Below, piece by piece: positions 18,728-28,457 of a stretch of DNA of 64,000 nucleotides. Source of the DNA: Sporosarcina sp. E16_8 (GTDB lineage Bacteria > Bacillota > Bacilli > Bacillales_A > Planococcaceae); the NCBI RefSeq assembly GCF_017347095.1, contig NZ_JADPRZ010000006.1, positions 62,001 through 126,000 on the forward strand. Reading direction: 5' to 3'. Position 1 is the first letter of the stretch, and the number at the start of each line of letters is the position of its first letter. Both the position numbers and the translations under genes were made by a program. The notes beneath the pieces were generated by a model. The model made no database searches, had not been told where the DNA came from, and saw only the letters and a list, made by a program, of their open reading frames with translations.

Positions 18728-19611
18728 GATCCATCTTCCCCCTCAGTATCTGCTGAGCCGTCTCCGTCTGTTCCCTCAACAATTGATGAGCGCTTCGCAA
18801 TGATGACATGATCCAACAACGAAAAGTCCGCTGCAGGACGGATATACGCCAACTTCGTCAGTCCATAATCATCTGTAGACACTTCTGTTACTTCTCCTAT
18901 TAAAAGCCCTTTCGGAAAAATACCACCAAGACCAGATGTTATAACTTTCTGTCCGACTTTAACTTCGAAGCTAGAGTCAATCCTTTTCATGATGAGCTCG
19001 CTGCGTTTACGGTCGTACCCTTCGATAAGTCCGTAAGTCTTTTCACCTGCAACAACCGCAGCAACACGGAAATTACGATTTTCAGTCGACAATAACTCAA
19101 CTGTGGAAGTAAACTTTGTAACAAGTACAACTTTCCCAACCAGGCCATTCGCTGTAATGACCGCCATATTCTTTTTAATGCCGTGTTCTTCGCCCTTGTC
19201 GATGATGATTTTCTCTTCCCACTGATCAGGGTTCCGCGAAATGACCGTTGCCTGAACCGGGTCATACACACGTAAATCATCCTTTTTACCTACAATTTCG
19301 AGCAAACGTTCATTTTCCGCTTTAACATCCGCCAACTCTGCTTGTCCAGAGGCGTATTCACTTAATCTTACTTTTAAATGTTTGTTTTCTTCGTATGTAT
19401 TCAAAATCCCATCAATATTCCCAATGACGTTTGTTATGTAAAGCGCCGGCTTCGAGAATAGTGATTGCCCGAAGCCGACGACATCTTTCACAACTTGTTC
19501 TGGAAGGGAGGCATTCTGCCGGTCTTTGAGGGAGAATGAAATTAATGCCACAAGGATAATGACGCCCACGAGCAGTAATATCAAACGTTTATTCGAAAAA
19601 AATCGCGGCAT
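18724..19611 (-). CDS. mreC: Rod shape-determining protein MreC
   Basis: A 295-residue bitopic protein. One N-terminal membrane segment (about 9-28, LILLLVGVIILVALISF) precedes a coiled-coil (about 60-110) and the beta-barrel domain (VISRNPDQWEEKIIIDKGEE, NGLVGKVVLVTKFTSTVELL). The C-terminal tail is acidic and low-complexity (DGDGSADTEGEDGS). MreC links cytoplasmic MreB to periplasmic-side cell wall synthesis. It lies between mreB and mreD. Confidence 0.94.
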   Translation of the reverse strand: MPRFFSNKRLILLLVGVIILVALISFSLKDRQNASLPEQVVKDVVGFGQSLFSKPALYITNVIGNIDGILNTYEENKHLKVRLSEYASGQAELADVKAENERLLEIVGKKDDLRVYDPVQATVISRNPDQWEEKIIIDKGEEHGIKKNMAVITANGLVGKVVLVTKFTSTVELLSTENRNFRVAAVVAGEKTYGLIEGYDRKRSELIMKRIDSSFEVKVGQKVITSGLGGIFPKGLLIGEVTEVSTDDYGLTKLAYIRPAADFSLLDHVIIAKRSSIVEGTDGDGSADTEGEDGS

Positions 19612-19630
19612 TGCCCATGTCCTCCCTTAC

Positions 19631-20647
19631 TTATCTACCTTGCATTTTTTTGATCAATTCAAAATTATCAAGTGCTTTACCTGTACCGATGGCAACACAA
19701 TCGAGTGGATCTTCAGCTATGAATACAGGCATTTGCGTTTCATCAGAAATGACTTTATCAAGATTCTGAAGCAATGCACCACCACCTGTTAGCACGATTC
19801 CGCGTTCCATAACATCCGAAGATAGTTCTGGAGGTGTTGTTTCAAGTGTTTTCTTCACACCATCTATGATTTGTGCAATTGACTCACGCAATGCTTCTGC
19901 GATTTCATCTGAAGAGATTTCGATTGTTTTCGGCAGACCAGTCAAAAGATCGCGTCCACGAATCTCCATCTTCTGTGTATCGCCAATTACTTTTGCAGAA
20001 CCAATTTCAATTTTAATAGCTTCTGCAGTCCGTTCACCGATAGTCAAATTATACATTTTGCGGATATAGCTAATAATCGCGCCGTCCATTGTGTCGCCAC
20101 CGACACGGATTGACTCGCTTGTTACGATGCCGCCAAGTGAAATGACTGCAACTTCTGTTGTACCGCCACCTATATCGACGACCATACTACCAGTAGGTTC
20201 CCAAACAGGTAGATTTGCGCCAATCGCAGCTGCAAACGGTTCTTCAATCGTAAATGCTTCTTTCGCACCGGCTTGACGTGAAGCATCAATAACCGCACGC
20301 TGTTCAACGGAAGTAATTCCGTAAGGCACACAAATTAGGACGTTCGGCTTTTTCCAGGCTCCGCCTGCCGCTTTCGTCGCTTCTTTCATGTAGTGCTCAA
20401 TCATAGCCGTCGTAATTTCGAAATCAGCGATAACGCCGTCTTTCATCGGGCGTGTTGCCACGATAGATCCAGGTGTACGACCAATCATATTTCTCGCAGC
20501 GCTACCGACTGCTACAATTTCACCAGTATGTGTATTTTTCGCTACTACTGAAGGCTCTCTGAGGACAATGCCTTTTCCTTTGATGAAAACTAATGTATTT
20601 GCTGTGCCGAGGTCAATCCCGACATCTCTAGATCCAAATCCAAACAA
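19631..20647 (-). CDS. mreB: Rod shape-determining actin homologue MreB
   Basis: A 338-residue bacterial actin. The phosphate-1 motif reads [17 protein letters not shown], phosphate-2 [19 protein letters not shown] and the adenosine motif [15 protein letters not shown]. It forms membrane filaments directing lateral wall synthesis. The start is TTG at 20647 with AAAGGAAG upstream. A TATACT at 20706-20711 (minus strand) may be its -10 box, with no good -35. It heads the mreBCD-minCD operon. Confidence 0.96.
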   Translation of the reverse strand: MFGFGSRDVGIDLGTANTLVFIKGKGIVLREPSVVAKNTHTGEIVAVGSAARNMIGRTPGSIVATRPMKDGVIADFEITTAMIEHYMKEATKAAGGAWKKPNVLICVPYGITSVEQRAVIDASRQAGAKEAFTIEEPFAAAIGANLPVWEPTGSMVVDIGGGTTEVAVISLGGIVTSESIRVGGDTMDGAIISYIRKMYNLTIGERTAEAIKIEIGSAKVIGDTQKMEIRGRDLLTGLPKTIEISSDEIAEALRESIAQIIDGVKKTLETTPPELSSDVMERGIVLTGGGALLQNLDKVISDETQMPVFIAEDPLDCVAIGTGKALDNFELIKKMQGR

Positions 20648-20793
20648 ATGTGTTCTTCCTTTCTGCTAAACCGTTAATTACGGCATTCATGAAATCATAC
20701 ACCATAGTATAACGGATAGAAGAGCAAATTCACAGTGTCACATGTACCCTGATTCATTTTTCGTGCCATTCGAGCCATTATTTCAGAATATAT

Positions 20794-20942
20794 TCACATA
20801 TAGCCCTTCTCTTTCAGGCTTAAAAACTGGTGATCTCCGATGATAACGTGGTCGAGGACTTCAATGCCCATAATTGAGCCCGCTTCAATAAGTCTCTTCG
20901 TCACTTCGATATCTTCTGGAGATGGTGAGGGGTTTCCGCTCG
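20794..20942 (-). CDS. radC: radC, 3' exon (RadC/JAMM-domain C-terminus)
   Basis: This is the second exon of radC, separated from the first by a group II intron. It encodes [20 protein letters not shown] and ends [13 protein letters not shown], the standard RadC C-terminus. Joining 23735 to 20942 gives [15 protein letters not shown] in frame, exactly the family consensus. The split codon is CCG (Pro): C from exon 1 and CG from exon 2. Confidence 0.9.
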
Positions 20943-20989
20943 ATAGCAATAGGTAAGGTTTTGATGTAATCTTCGCCTTTTCCCCTGCT

Positions 20990-21027
20990 CCACACCGTGC
21001 ATGCAACTTTCATCGCACACGGCGTTC
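20990..21027 (-). ncRNA. Group II intron domain V
   Basis: The minus strand reads CGCCGTGTGCGATGAAAG followed by TTGCATGCACGG, a hairpin with the GAAA-type loop and a CGC catalytic triad, close to the canonical domain V. It is followed within about 50 bases by the intron 3' end. Confidence 0.8.
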
Positions 21028-21083
21028 CATCGTTTGTCATCTATTTCATTTACCTCAATCTTGCATTAAATTATATCCATTCC

Positions 21084-23006
21084 CTAGGTTGTTTGTTTAA
21101 TTTCTTCTTTGCCAACTAATAATCGTAGATTGTTCACTTTCTTGATTTGTTCCTTATTTAATTTCAAAAGTTCAAGATAGCTATGGATAGTATCTTTTTC
21201 TGTGGCGTGAATCAGCCGATGAATATCTCTAGTAATCAATACTAGATTGGAATATCTATCGTCTTTCGTCAGACTCCATAATTGTTTATGGTGACAATCC
21301 ATTTCCGTCAGAATTAACTCTTCCCCTAATACAGCACATTTTCCTTTTTGAGCAACGAACTGCGATATTCGATTATCATTAAACTCTATCGTTGCCCGTT
21401 CGTTAATGACAGGATGCTTCCTAATCCATTGAACTTGCCAGTTTGGAACCGACTTTTGTTCTTTATGCATTAGTTTCCGTCCCTTAACGGTGAATTTATT
21501 AACACCATTTTTGTGCATTAACGCTGTTTTGGTTTTAATAAACCCTATAGGAATAAGAGGATATCCATTTATATATCTTGTCATTTCCGATTTTAAGTAA
21601 GGCTTCAAACCTTGGTCTTTAATTACATAGTTGGTTGTTTTCCTTAATGAGAACTGTCTTAACCGATGGCGTTCTACTAGTGTTAGTTGGTATTGTATTG
21701 GCATCAAACTTGCATTTACTTGCGTTGCGATTTGATAATAATTATGAATGCCAATGACCATACTATTGTAGATTTGAACATTTTTGATTAATGCCGTTCC
21801 GTTAGGTGCTTTTTGCATAAGTTTGATATGGTCTTTGAGTTGTTTCTTAATCCTCATTCGCGCTTTTTCTGCTATATGTGATTGACAGACATAATTCTTA
21901 CGACCCAAACGGTCATATCCTTTTCGTTCCATTTTCAGTTCAAAGCCAAGAAATTCGCTACTCTCTTTTTTAAGATTCGTAATTCTAGATTTCTCTTCTG
22001 ATATGGGAAGGTTTAACCGTTCCTCTAGCCACATTTTACTTGCCGTAAATATTTTTTCAGCATTTGAACGTGTTGTCGTAAAGATTTTAAAGTCGTCAGC
22101 GTAGCGAACAATATACATTTCTTTTAGTTTGGATGTTTCCCTCAGCTGTCTGTATCTATATTGATGGCTATACAGTCCCGTTTTCTTAATAAGGTAGTCG
22201 TTGATATTACGACATTTCTTACTTTCCCATTGATTAGCTATCCACCAATCGAATTCATTTAAATTGATATTCGCTAACAAAGGAGAAAGTATTCCTCCTT
22301 GTGGTGTCCCTTTTGTTGGATATACAGTTTTTCCATTAGGCAAAACAATTGGTGCTTTGAGCATTTTCCGAAGTATAACAAGTAATTGTTTATCCTGGAT
22401 GCCCATCGTCCATATTTGTTGCATAAGTTTTGAATGTTTCACTTCATCAAAGAAGCCTTTGATATCCACATCCACTACGTATTGCATTTTGCTCCTGCTT
22501 ATCCGAACAGCACATGCGGAAATTGCATTTTCCGCTGATTTAGTGGGTCGAAAACCGAAACTGTATTTATAGAATTTAGCCTCGCATATCGGTTCCAAAA
22601 CTTGTAGAATGCATTGTTGCGCTACTCGATCCCACATAGAGGGAATTCCTAACGGTCTAGTCTTTCCATTAGGTTTTGGTATTTCCACACGTCTTACTTT
22701 CCGAGGATTGTATTTAGCGAATCTTTTCCTCACAATTTCAATGAATTCATTTGTACTCAACTTTTCAATGTCATTGATTGTGACTTTATCTACTCCAGCT
22801 GTCGCACTCCCGTTGTTTCGCTTGATATTGCGATAAGCGAGAAGGATATTATCATCTGAAGTAATAATAGACATTAGATTCGTCAACTTTTGATTTTCTT
22901 TACTTTTTGCAAAAAGCATATCAAAGGTTTCTGTCATGCCGTAGTATTCTGCATGTCGTAACCTCGTATTTTTCATTCTAGGGATTTTCTTATAATTTTC
23001 TTTCAA
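21084..23006 (-). CDS. Group II intron reverse transcriptase/maturase with HNH endonuclease
   Basis: A 640-residue intron-encoded protein. The RT domain (about 60-390) has RRVEIPKPNGKTRPLGIPSM, GFRPTKSAENAI, the GTPQGGILSPLLANI block and the catalytic YADD in VRYADDFKIF. The maturase X domain follows (about 410-520). The C-terminus (about 565-615) is an HNH-type endonuclease with CAVLGEELILTEMDCHHKQL and LITRDIHRLIHA. It promotes splicing and retrohoming. The TTG at 23006 has no clear ribosome site; the ATG at 22976 is an alternative start. The reading frame is uninterrupted, suggesting recent activity. Confidence 0.9.
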   Translation of the reverse strand: MKENYKKIPRMKNTRLRHAEYYGMTETFDMLFAKSKENQKLTNLMSIITSDDNILLAYRNIKRNNGSATAGVDKVTINDIEKLSTNEFIEIVRKRFAKYNPRKVRRVEIPKPNGKTRPLGIPSMWDRVAQQCILQVLEPICEAKFYKYSFGFRPTKSAENAISACAVRISRSKMQYVVDVDIKGFFDEVKHSKLMQQIWTMGIQDKQLLVILRKMLKAPIVLPNGKTVYPTKGTPQGGILSPLLANINLNEFDWWIANQWESKKCRNINDYLIKKTGLYSHQYRYRQLRETSKLKEMYIVRYADDFKIFTTTRSNAEKIFTASKMWLEERLNLPISEEKSRITNLKKESSEFLGFELKMERKGYDRLGRKNYVCQSHIAEKARMRIKKQLKDHIKLMQKAPNGTALIKNVQIYNSMVIGIHNYYQIATQVNASLMPIQYQLTLVERHRLRQFSLRKTTNYVIKDQGLKPYLKSEMTRYINGYPLIPIGFIKTKTALMHKNGVNKFTVKGRKLMHKEQKSVPNWQVQWIRKHPVINERATIEFNDNRISQFVAQKGKCAVLGEELILTEMDCHHKQLWSLTKDDRYSNLVLITRDIHRLIHATEKDTIHSYLELLKLNKEQIKKVNNLRLLVGKEEIKQTT

Positions 23007-23734
23007 GGTCTATCACGCTCCATTTCTGGCCCGTGACCTTTTTAGTCATACGAGAATCCTTGAGGTGATTGAGTTGAAATAAATTTGACTAAACGACTTG
23101 AGGCTGTTGCTTCATTTCCATTACAGAAACTTCAAAGCTCATGCCTCTACTCTCACTATCACAAAAGAAAGTTATAGACGAATCCTTTCCTTCCTACCAC
23201 TTCATCGAGTGTATACTCTCCATGTTAATAGCTTTCCACGTTCCCTTAACTCTATCCATGTCTTAACTTAGGTGCTAGCTCTTGCCTGGCGTCCTCTCCA
23301 CCGCCTGTAACGGTGCATGAAGCTTTCGAAACCACCATAGGTACTCGCCCACGGAACGCACTTGATTCTTTCATCAAGCCCACTCATTTCTAAGTGCTCG
23401 CCACTTACAGACATTTCATTCGCTAGTTCGTCAGTGTTTTACCACATTCTCACCATATCAAGTTTTTTATGACTCCCGACCTATCGGTTGCACCAACCAC
23501 CTCTGGTTAGCTTTCGGTTACCAAATGGCACTACGACAACTTTCAGCCGACTTTACCGAGCTTCACACCCTATTCTTATATACACTCGAATAGCGCATGT
23601 CGGAGTATCAGAGTAGGCATTTCAAGGCGTTACCCCATCATTCTACCTATCGAGTTAAGAGTTCACGACTCTCTTACAGTCTTTTGGACTTTCAGACAGC
23701 GTGCGTAACCTTTTCAGTTACGAACATGTCACAC

Positions 23735-24260
23735 GATGATTATGCGCCACTATGATTGACGCCGCGGATCGTTTTACTGCCTCACGAAAAATTTCGCGTG
23801 GATGAACTATGCTTGAGTTCAAGCTACCGATAAAAATAGTCTGTTTATGAAGGACTTCATTTTTAACATTCATAAATAGCACAACGAAATGTTCTTGATT
23901 GAGTGAGGCCATATCCGTCATTAGATAAGCAGCCGCATCTTCCGGGGACCTTATCGTATACCGCCCCTCTGAGTGCTTACGATACATCCGCTTGCCAATC
24001 TCTGCGGCAGCAAGAATTTGAACAGCCTTCGCCTGACCAACTCCTTTTACCAGCATCAGTTCTTCAATTGTAGCGTCTTTCAAGTCTTGGATTTTATCGA
24101 ATGAAGATAGAATCCGGTTGGCAAGAATGAGAACAGATTCCTGTTTTGTACCTGTACGTAACAATATTGCAACTAACTCTTGGTTGGATAAACTTTCCGC
24201 ACCTTGCCTGATGAGTCGCTCGCGTGGCCTGTCCGCTATATGTACGTCGCGAATCATCAT
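23735..24260 (-). CDS. radC: radC, 5' exon (RadC family protein N-terminus)
   Basis: It encodes the RadC helix-hairpin-helix part (RPRERLIRQGAESLSNQELV, ELMLVKGVGQAKAVQILAA) and the start of the JAMM domain up to SIIVAHNH, where the intron interrupts the HxH motif. The ATG at 24260 fits family alignments but lacks a ribosome site; a GTG at 24296, overlapping maf, has a weak one. Spliced length is about 224 residues. RadC (YsxA) function is not established despite the name. It follows maf, as in B. subtilis. Confidence 0.87.
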
Positions 24261-24273
24261 TTTGTGTTGAAGA

Positions 24274-24888
24274 TCAATTGTCAATGAATGATACACCGCC
24301 CTTCAATTCCATAAAGGCCAGCTCCCGCATATGCTCCGTCAACTTTGCAATCGGTAAACCCATAACATTGTAATAATCACCATCAATTTTTTCGACCAAT
24401 AATGCGCCAGCCGTCTGAATACCGTATCCGCCAGCCTTGTCCATCGGATCCCCAGATTCTACATATGCGTTGATCAACCTATCGTCGAGTTCACGGAAGG
24501 TAACCTTTGTCTCAACGGAAAATGTGCGTAACTCATCATCCATAAATAACCCGACGCCCGTTATGACTGTATGCGTTTTACTAGACAGCTCCTTTAAAAA
24601 CGCTTGCGCTTGTTCTTTACTCTCGGGTTTCGAATATAATTTTCCTTCATGCACAACAATCGTATCCGCTCCTATTACGATACAATCGGGATTATCATTC
24701 GCTACTACCTGTGTTTTCATCGCAGCAAGTTGCCGTGCATAGCCTTCAAAATCATCTTTTTCTACAACTAAATCCTCTGACACATTGCTCGGCACAATTG
24801 TAAATGGAAAGCCAAGCAAACTTAGAATCTCTCTCCGGCGCGGAGATGCTGATGCTAGAATAACTGGTTTAACAACTGTAAATTTCAT
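24274..24888 (-). CDS. maf: Maf family nucleotide pyrophosphatase
   Basis: A 204-residue protein with the Maf signature VILASASPRRREILSLLGFP and downstream SDPxDK-type block GDPMDKAGGYGIQTAGA, plus VIGADTIVVHEGKLYSKP. Maf proteins hydrolyse dTTP/UTP-type or modified nucleotides and in B. subtilis affect septation. The ATG at 24888 has AAGGGGGA about seven bases upstream; the longer frame to 24987 is unlikely. It lies between spoIIB and radC, the conserved order. Confidence 0.93.
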   Translation of the reverse strand: MKFTVVKPVILASASPRRREILSLLGFPFTIVPSNVSEDLVVEKDDFEGYARQLAAMKTQVVANDNPDCIVIGADTIVVHEGKLYSKPESKEQAQAFLKELSSKTHTVITGVGLFMDDELRTFSVETKVTFRELDDRLINAYVESGDPMDKAGGYGIQTAGALLVEKIDGDYYNVMGLPIAKLTEHMRELAFMELKGGVSFIDN

Positions 24889-24983
24889 TAGTATTTCCCC
24901 CTTTAGCCAATCATACTGGATAAAGGGGTTTGTGAAAATTGTCTCAATATCTTCAAAACTCAAATCCGACCCCTTTTCAAGCC

Positions 24984-25631
24984 TCAAAAAGTGATTTTAA
25001 CGCAGTTTTCTGTATGTGAGTACTGGGAAAGAAGATGCAATCTGACGATACGTAAATCCTTCGTAAACACTGTAATAGCGGTGATATTCTTGTAAAAACC
25101 TTTTGTCTTTTCATCCTCTTTCCCTTCCTTTTTAGTATCGTCCAAATTATTAATTTCGGCTATTTCTGTTTGCATGAGGACCTCGCGCAATTTCCCTGCA
25201 CCGATTGCCCCGCAGGATGAGGTATCTGCCCTGAACGTTTTCCGATACGTACCTTCAGATTCACTGGAGTCAATGTCATTTTCCGTCAATCCAACAGCGC
25301 TCCAAACTAAGTATTTATCGCCCGCCTTTATGACGGCCGCTTTTGATAGTGTTGGATCCTCTGCAATAAATAGGGATGCAGATTCCTTGGATGAGAATGC
25401 ACCATGTTGTTTCGCAAATAATTGTAACGGCTCTTCATCAGGCTTTGCTGAATTTTCAACAGCTGCTGGACCCGATGCTGCTAACTCTTTGCCGCTCGTC
25501 TTGACATCATCTTTCCCTTTGGTCCCAACAAGTAGTAGACCAATCACCGCAACAGCTGCGACACCTATGAGGACACCGTGAAGCATCGCCATGAAGACTG
25601 TCACTTTTGAGTAGCGTTTTCCGAATTTCAT
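24984..25631 (-). CDS. spoIIB: SpoIIB-like stage II sporulation membrane protein
   Basis: A 215-residue protein with a short cytoplasmic N-terminus, one membrane segment (about 13-35, MAMLHGVLIGVAAVAVIGLL), a low-complexity Ala/Glu linker and an extracytoplasmic domain with SPOR-like spacing (AKQHGAFSSKESASLFI). SpoIIB of B. subtilis helps septal peptidoglycan thinning at engulfment. Similarity is weak by eye; position between comC and maf is exactly that of spoIIB, which carries the call. The ATG at 25631 has GGGGTGG upstream. Confidence 0.72.
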   Translation of the reverse strand: MKFGKRYSKVTVFMAMLHGVLIGVAAVAVIGLLLVGTKGKDDVKTSGKELAASGPAAVENSAKPDEEPLQLFAKQHGAFSSKESASLFIAEDPTLSKAAVIKAGDKYLVWSAVGLTENDIDSSESEGTYRKTFRADTSSCGAIGAGKLREVLMQTEIAEINNLDDTKKEGKEDEKTKGFYKNITAITVFTKDLRIVRLHLLSQYSHTENCVKITF

Positions 25632-25732
25632 TACTGACCACCCCGTTTTAAGTTTATCTAGCGCCTAAGTGCTCAGGCCATAAGTTTGCCCTAACCAAGG
25701 TGCTTTTATGTTTAACCGTATCAGAATGAACG

Positions 25733-25764
25733 TGAAAAAGAACAAGACGTATGTCGCCTTGTTC
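25733..25764 (-). terminator. Terminator after comC
   Basis: A 7-bp stem GAACAAG (25740-25746) and CTTGTTC (25758-25764) is followed on the minus strand by TTTTT. It lies just beyond the prepilin peptidase stop and ends the transcript arriving from the pilus operon or comC. Confidence 0.75.
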
Positions 25765-25780
25765 CAATAAATTTATCGAC

Positions 25781-26536
25781 TTAATAGAATAGATTGCCAT
25801 ACCAACCGACAAAATCAGCTCCCCAGAAGTAAGCAATGACAGCAGCCACCGCAATTGAGGGACCGAATGGGATAGGTGTTTTTCGTCCTTGCCCTGTCCG
25901 TTTCAATACGATTATCCCAACAATAGACCCGATAAATGCCGCTAAAAACAGCGTCACGAGCGTATTCGTTGTACCCAGCACAAGCCCGATAACGAAGAAT
26001 AATTTGATATCCCCACCACCCATGCCCCCTTTCGACACGACCGCGATTAGATAGAGGACTCCGAAGCCCACCAGAGCCCCGAGCAGGCTATCCCACCACG
26101 GCTCTAGATGAATGAACAGCCGAAGCCCAAGCAAGACGACAGCGAACGGTAACAGCACCTTATTAGGGATAAGCATATAGGCGATGTCCGACACCGTAAT
26201 GATGACAAGAAGCGACATGAACAAAATGGCGATAAATAATTCGCCGCTAAATCCGAGCATCGCGTAACTTAACACAAATAAAATCCCCGTCACCAACTCC
26301 ATGATTGGATAAATCGGGCTGATTTTCGTACCACATCCCCTACATGTACCTTGTAGAAATAGATAAGAAAAGACTGGAATTAGATCGACAACACCTAATT
26401 TCCGATCACAGATGGTGCAGTGTGAAGGAGGCGAAACAATTGACTCCTTCTTTGGCACACGTAATCCGACAACATTGAAAAATGATCCTAATACAATACC
26501 GTATAGGAAAAAGAAAACACCAATACTAATTCCCAT
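25781..26536 (-). CDS. comC: Type IV prepilin leader peptidase/methylase
   Basis: A 251-residue A24 aspartic protease with about eight membrane segments. The N-terminal cytoplasmic loop has CTICDRKLGVVDLIP and CRGCGTKISPIYP, the paired CxxC zinc site. Catalytic aspartates are in VSDIAYMLIPNKV and GGMGGGDIKLFF. It cleaves and N-methylates prepilins such as those encoded at 30795 and 45105-47752. Placement near spoIIB and folC corresponds to comC of B. subtilis; here it sits at the end of a full type IV pilus locus, so it likely serves pilus assembly as well as competence. Confidence 0.93.
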   Translation of the reverse strand: MGISIGVFFFLYGIVLGSFFNVVGLRVPKKESIVSPPSHCTICDRKLGVVDLIPVFSYLFLQGTCRGCGTKISPIYPIMELVTGILFVLSYAMLGFSGELFIAILFMSLLVIITVSDIAYMLIPNKVLLPFAVVLLGLRLFIHLEPWWDSLLGALVGFGVLYLIAVVSKGGMGGGDIKLFFVIGLVLGTTNTLVTLFLAAFIGSIVGIIVLKRTGQGRKTPIPFGPSIAVAAVIAYFWGADFVGWYGNLFY

Positions 26537-26548
26537 GCAATCCTCCTT

Positions 26549-28140
26549 CTACTGTTTATCTACTAGGTCTATTTTGGCCGCCCTCCGCGTCCTTCTAGAC
26601 TTTTCCTTATTTTCATACATTTTCACATCAGCCAATTGAAATAGCTCATCGAATTGGCTTGCCTCAACTGAATAAAAAGCAACCCCGATACTTGGCTCAA
26701 TTTCCAACACAAAGTCATTTCCAACAAACGGATTGGCTGCGAATTCATCGAGTAAAACATCCACCCAATCATCCACCGCTTGATCCGTTGGGTATTCCTC
26801 GAGGAAAATGACGAATTCATCGCCGCCAAAACGTGCGACAATGTCACTTTCTCCTGTTATTTTCATCAAAATGGATGCTGTATGCTTCAACACTTGATCG
26901 CCGACGGCATGTCCATATGTATCATTGATCGCTTTAAATCGATTTAAATCAATGAGCACAACCGCTGTCCCATTCGTTGACTCAACGGGCAAAGCTTTAA
27001 TCTTCCCTCTACTTCAGCAACGAAAAACGCTCGGTTGTAAATAGTAGTTAGCGCATCATGATAGGCTAAATGCTGAACAAGCTGCTTACTTTCCAATTCC
27101 TCGGTCACATTACGACAAATCAAATAATAAAAGACATCCTCATCCACTTTCAACAGCGATGCATCCAGCGAAAAATAGAGGTATTCATCCTGGGCTGTGT
27201 TCATAATTTTAATGGGGTAATCTCTGATGGTCACTTCTTTTTCCAACTGCTCACTTAATCGAAGAAGTTGCTGTCTATTCGTTGTCACTTTAAAATAATC
27301 GATAAAAATGAAACCTTCTCTAACTTGGGGCCCGAGCTCAATAGCCGCATTGTTATTGTACTCCAATACTTCCCACTGATCATTCGTAATAATGATAGAT
27401 ACCGGACTTAAGTTGAACAGTTCTTTATATCTTCTCGTAACGGAAGGTAATAACTGAAAACGCAAAACGGAAATGGATAGGAATCCGGTAAACACAATGC
27501 CGGATAGTAGATATGGATAGGGAGGTAAGAATCTGCCATAATTCGGATAACCCAAAATGACTGTCAAAATGAGCATACTTATCATTCCCACCATTAAAAC
27601 TTGAATGGATTTACGTTTTCTGAACGAAGTCGCGTGCTTCATCCCATTCCATAAAGTGGCAACCATAAGAATTAATATTACATTTGATAGGATCAGCTTC
27701 ATATAATAGGACTTGCTAAAAATCTGCGAGTACCATATGCCATTTTGAATAAATTCAGTGTTATCCACGACATTGACATTCATTACCGTTAAAATGATGA
27801 CGATTACGACAGGAACGTAAAAGAGATATGGATAGAAGAGTATACGAAAACGCTCGTACATTTTCGTCGTATGAATAAAAAAGTGGAATAAAATAGCTGA
27901 CGTCAATAACCTAATTTGGTAAAAAAACATGCCGACCATCCAAGCACTAGAAGACAATGGCAATAAATGCCGAATAAATTCTTCAAGAAACAGCAGACAA
28001 TACGTAAAACTAAATGCCACCATTAACTTATGTTCCAAACGTCGAGGGCTTTGCGCCAACACCATACAGCCTATTCCGAAAATTACAAAGGCAGGAACCA
28101 TATACACTAGTAGATAAATACCAAGTTGTTGAGTTTGCAA
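26549..28140 (-). pseudogene. 7TM-PAS-GGDEF diguanylate cyclase, frameshifted in the GGDEF domain
   Basis: Two overlapping frames together encode one protein. The first (28140 to about 26998) has seven membrane segments, a PAS-like domain (SPVSIIITNDQWEVLEYNN) and the GGDEF start [20 protein letters not shown]. The second continues [20 protein letters not shown] with an intact RFGGDEF motif. Adding one base to the AAA run at 26996-26998 reconnects GRLK with ALPVEST. The TTG at 28140 has GAGGTGG upstream. It is either a recent pseudogene, a slippage site or a sequencing error. It lies between pilO and comC, linking c-di-GMP to pili. Confidence 0.8.
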
Positions 28141-28295
28141 GTGTCCCACCTCTTTCGGCAACTAAAACCTAAAAGGAGAAATCGTTTTGATTTCCCCCAG
28201 ACCGTTGTGAAACTTCGCAGCACCTAGCACCAGCTACTAAAAATTATACTACTTTTCAAAAATAAAAGAAATAAATAGTTTGCCAGTTTTAAATA

Positions 28296-28335
28296 GAAAA
28301 AACCGGCGCAAGCTCTAGGGGCAACTTGTTCCGGT
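28296..28335 (-). terminator. Terminator after the pil operon
   Basis: A stem ACCGG (28302-28306) and CCGGT (28331-28335) with an inner CAAG/CTTG extension is followed on the minus strand by TTTTTTCT. It lies about 120 bp beyond pilO. The rest of the gene-free 28141-28457 has only a 7-bp TTGGTCC/GGACCAA pair near 28379-28420. Confidence 0.65.
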
Positions 28336-28457
28336 CATATGTCGTGCAAGGGAAAGGCAGTGAATACATTCATTCATTTTGGTCCTTACATTCAAAACCT
28401 GTGAAGATAGGGACCAAACCAATGCCTAAAGGAAGAACCAGATTGTAAGCATAACCG

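Larger units (their letters stand above)
20943..23734 (-). mobile_element. Group II intron inserted in radC
   Basis: A 2,792-bp intron. Its 5' end reads GTGTGAC (consensus GUGYG) at 23734. Its 3' end reads GCTAT (AY) at 20943. A domain V hairpin lies near 20990-21027 and a domain VI-like segment follows. It encodes a reverse transcriptase/maturase with an HNH domain in the same orientation as radC. Removal restores the RadC reading frame perfectly, so splicing-competence is likely. The noncoding 5' part, 23007-23734, holds domains I-III; exon-binding sequences were not resolved by eye. Confidence 0.93.

Noticed and set aside
23007..23717. Gene-like content between the intron protein and radC exon 1
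   Set aside because: No coherent frame; this is the structured RNA part (domains I-III) of the group II intron.
20794..24296. radC as a dead pseudogene destroyed by insertion
   Set aside because: Intron boundaries match group II ends and splicing restores the conserved reading frame exactly, so the gene is probably expressed.
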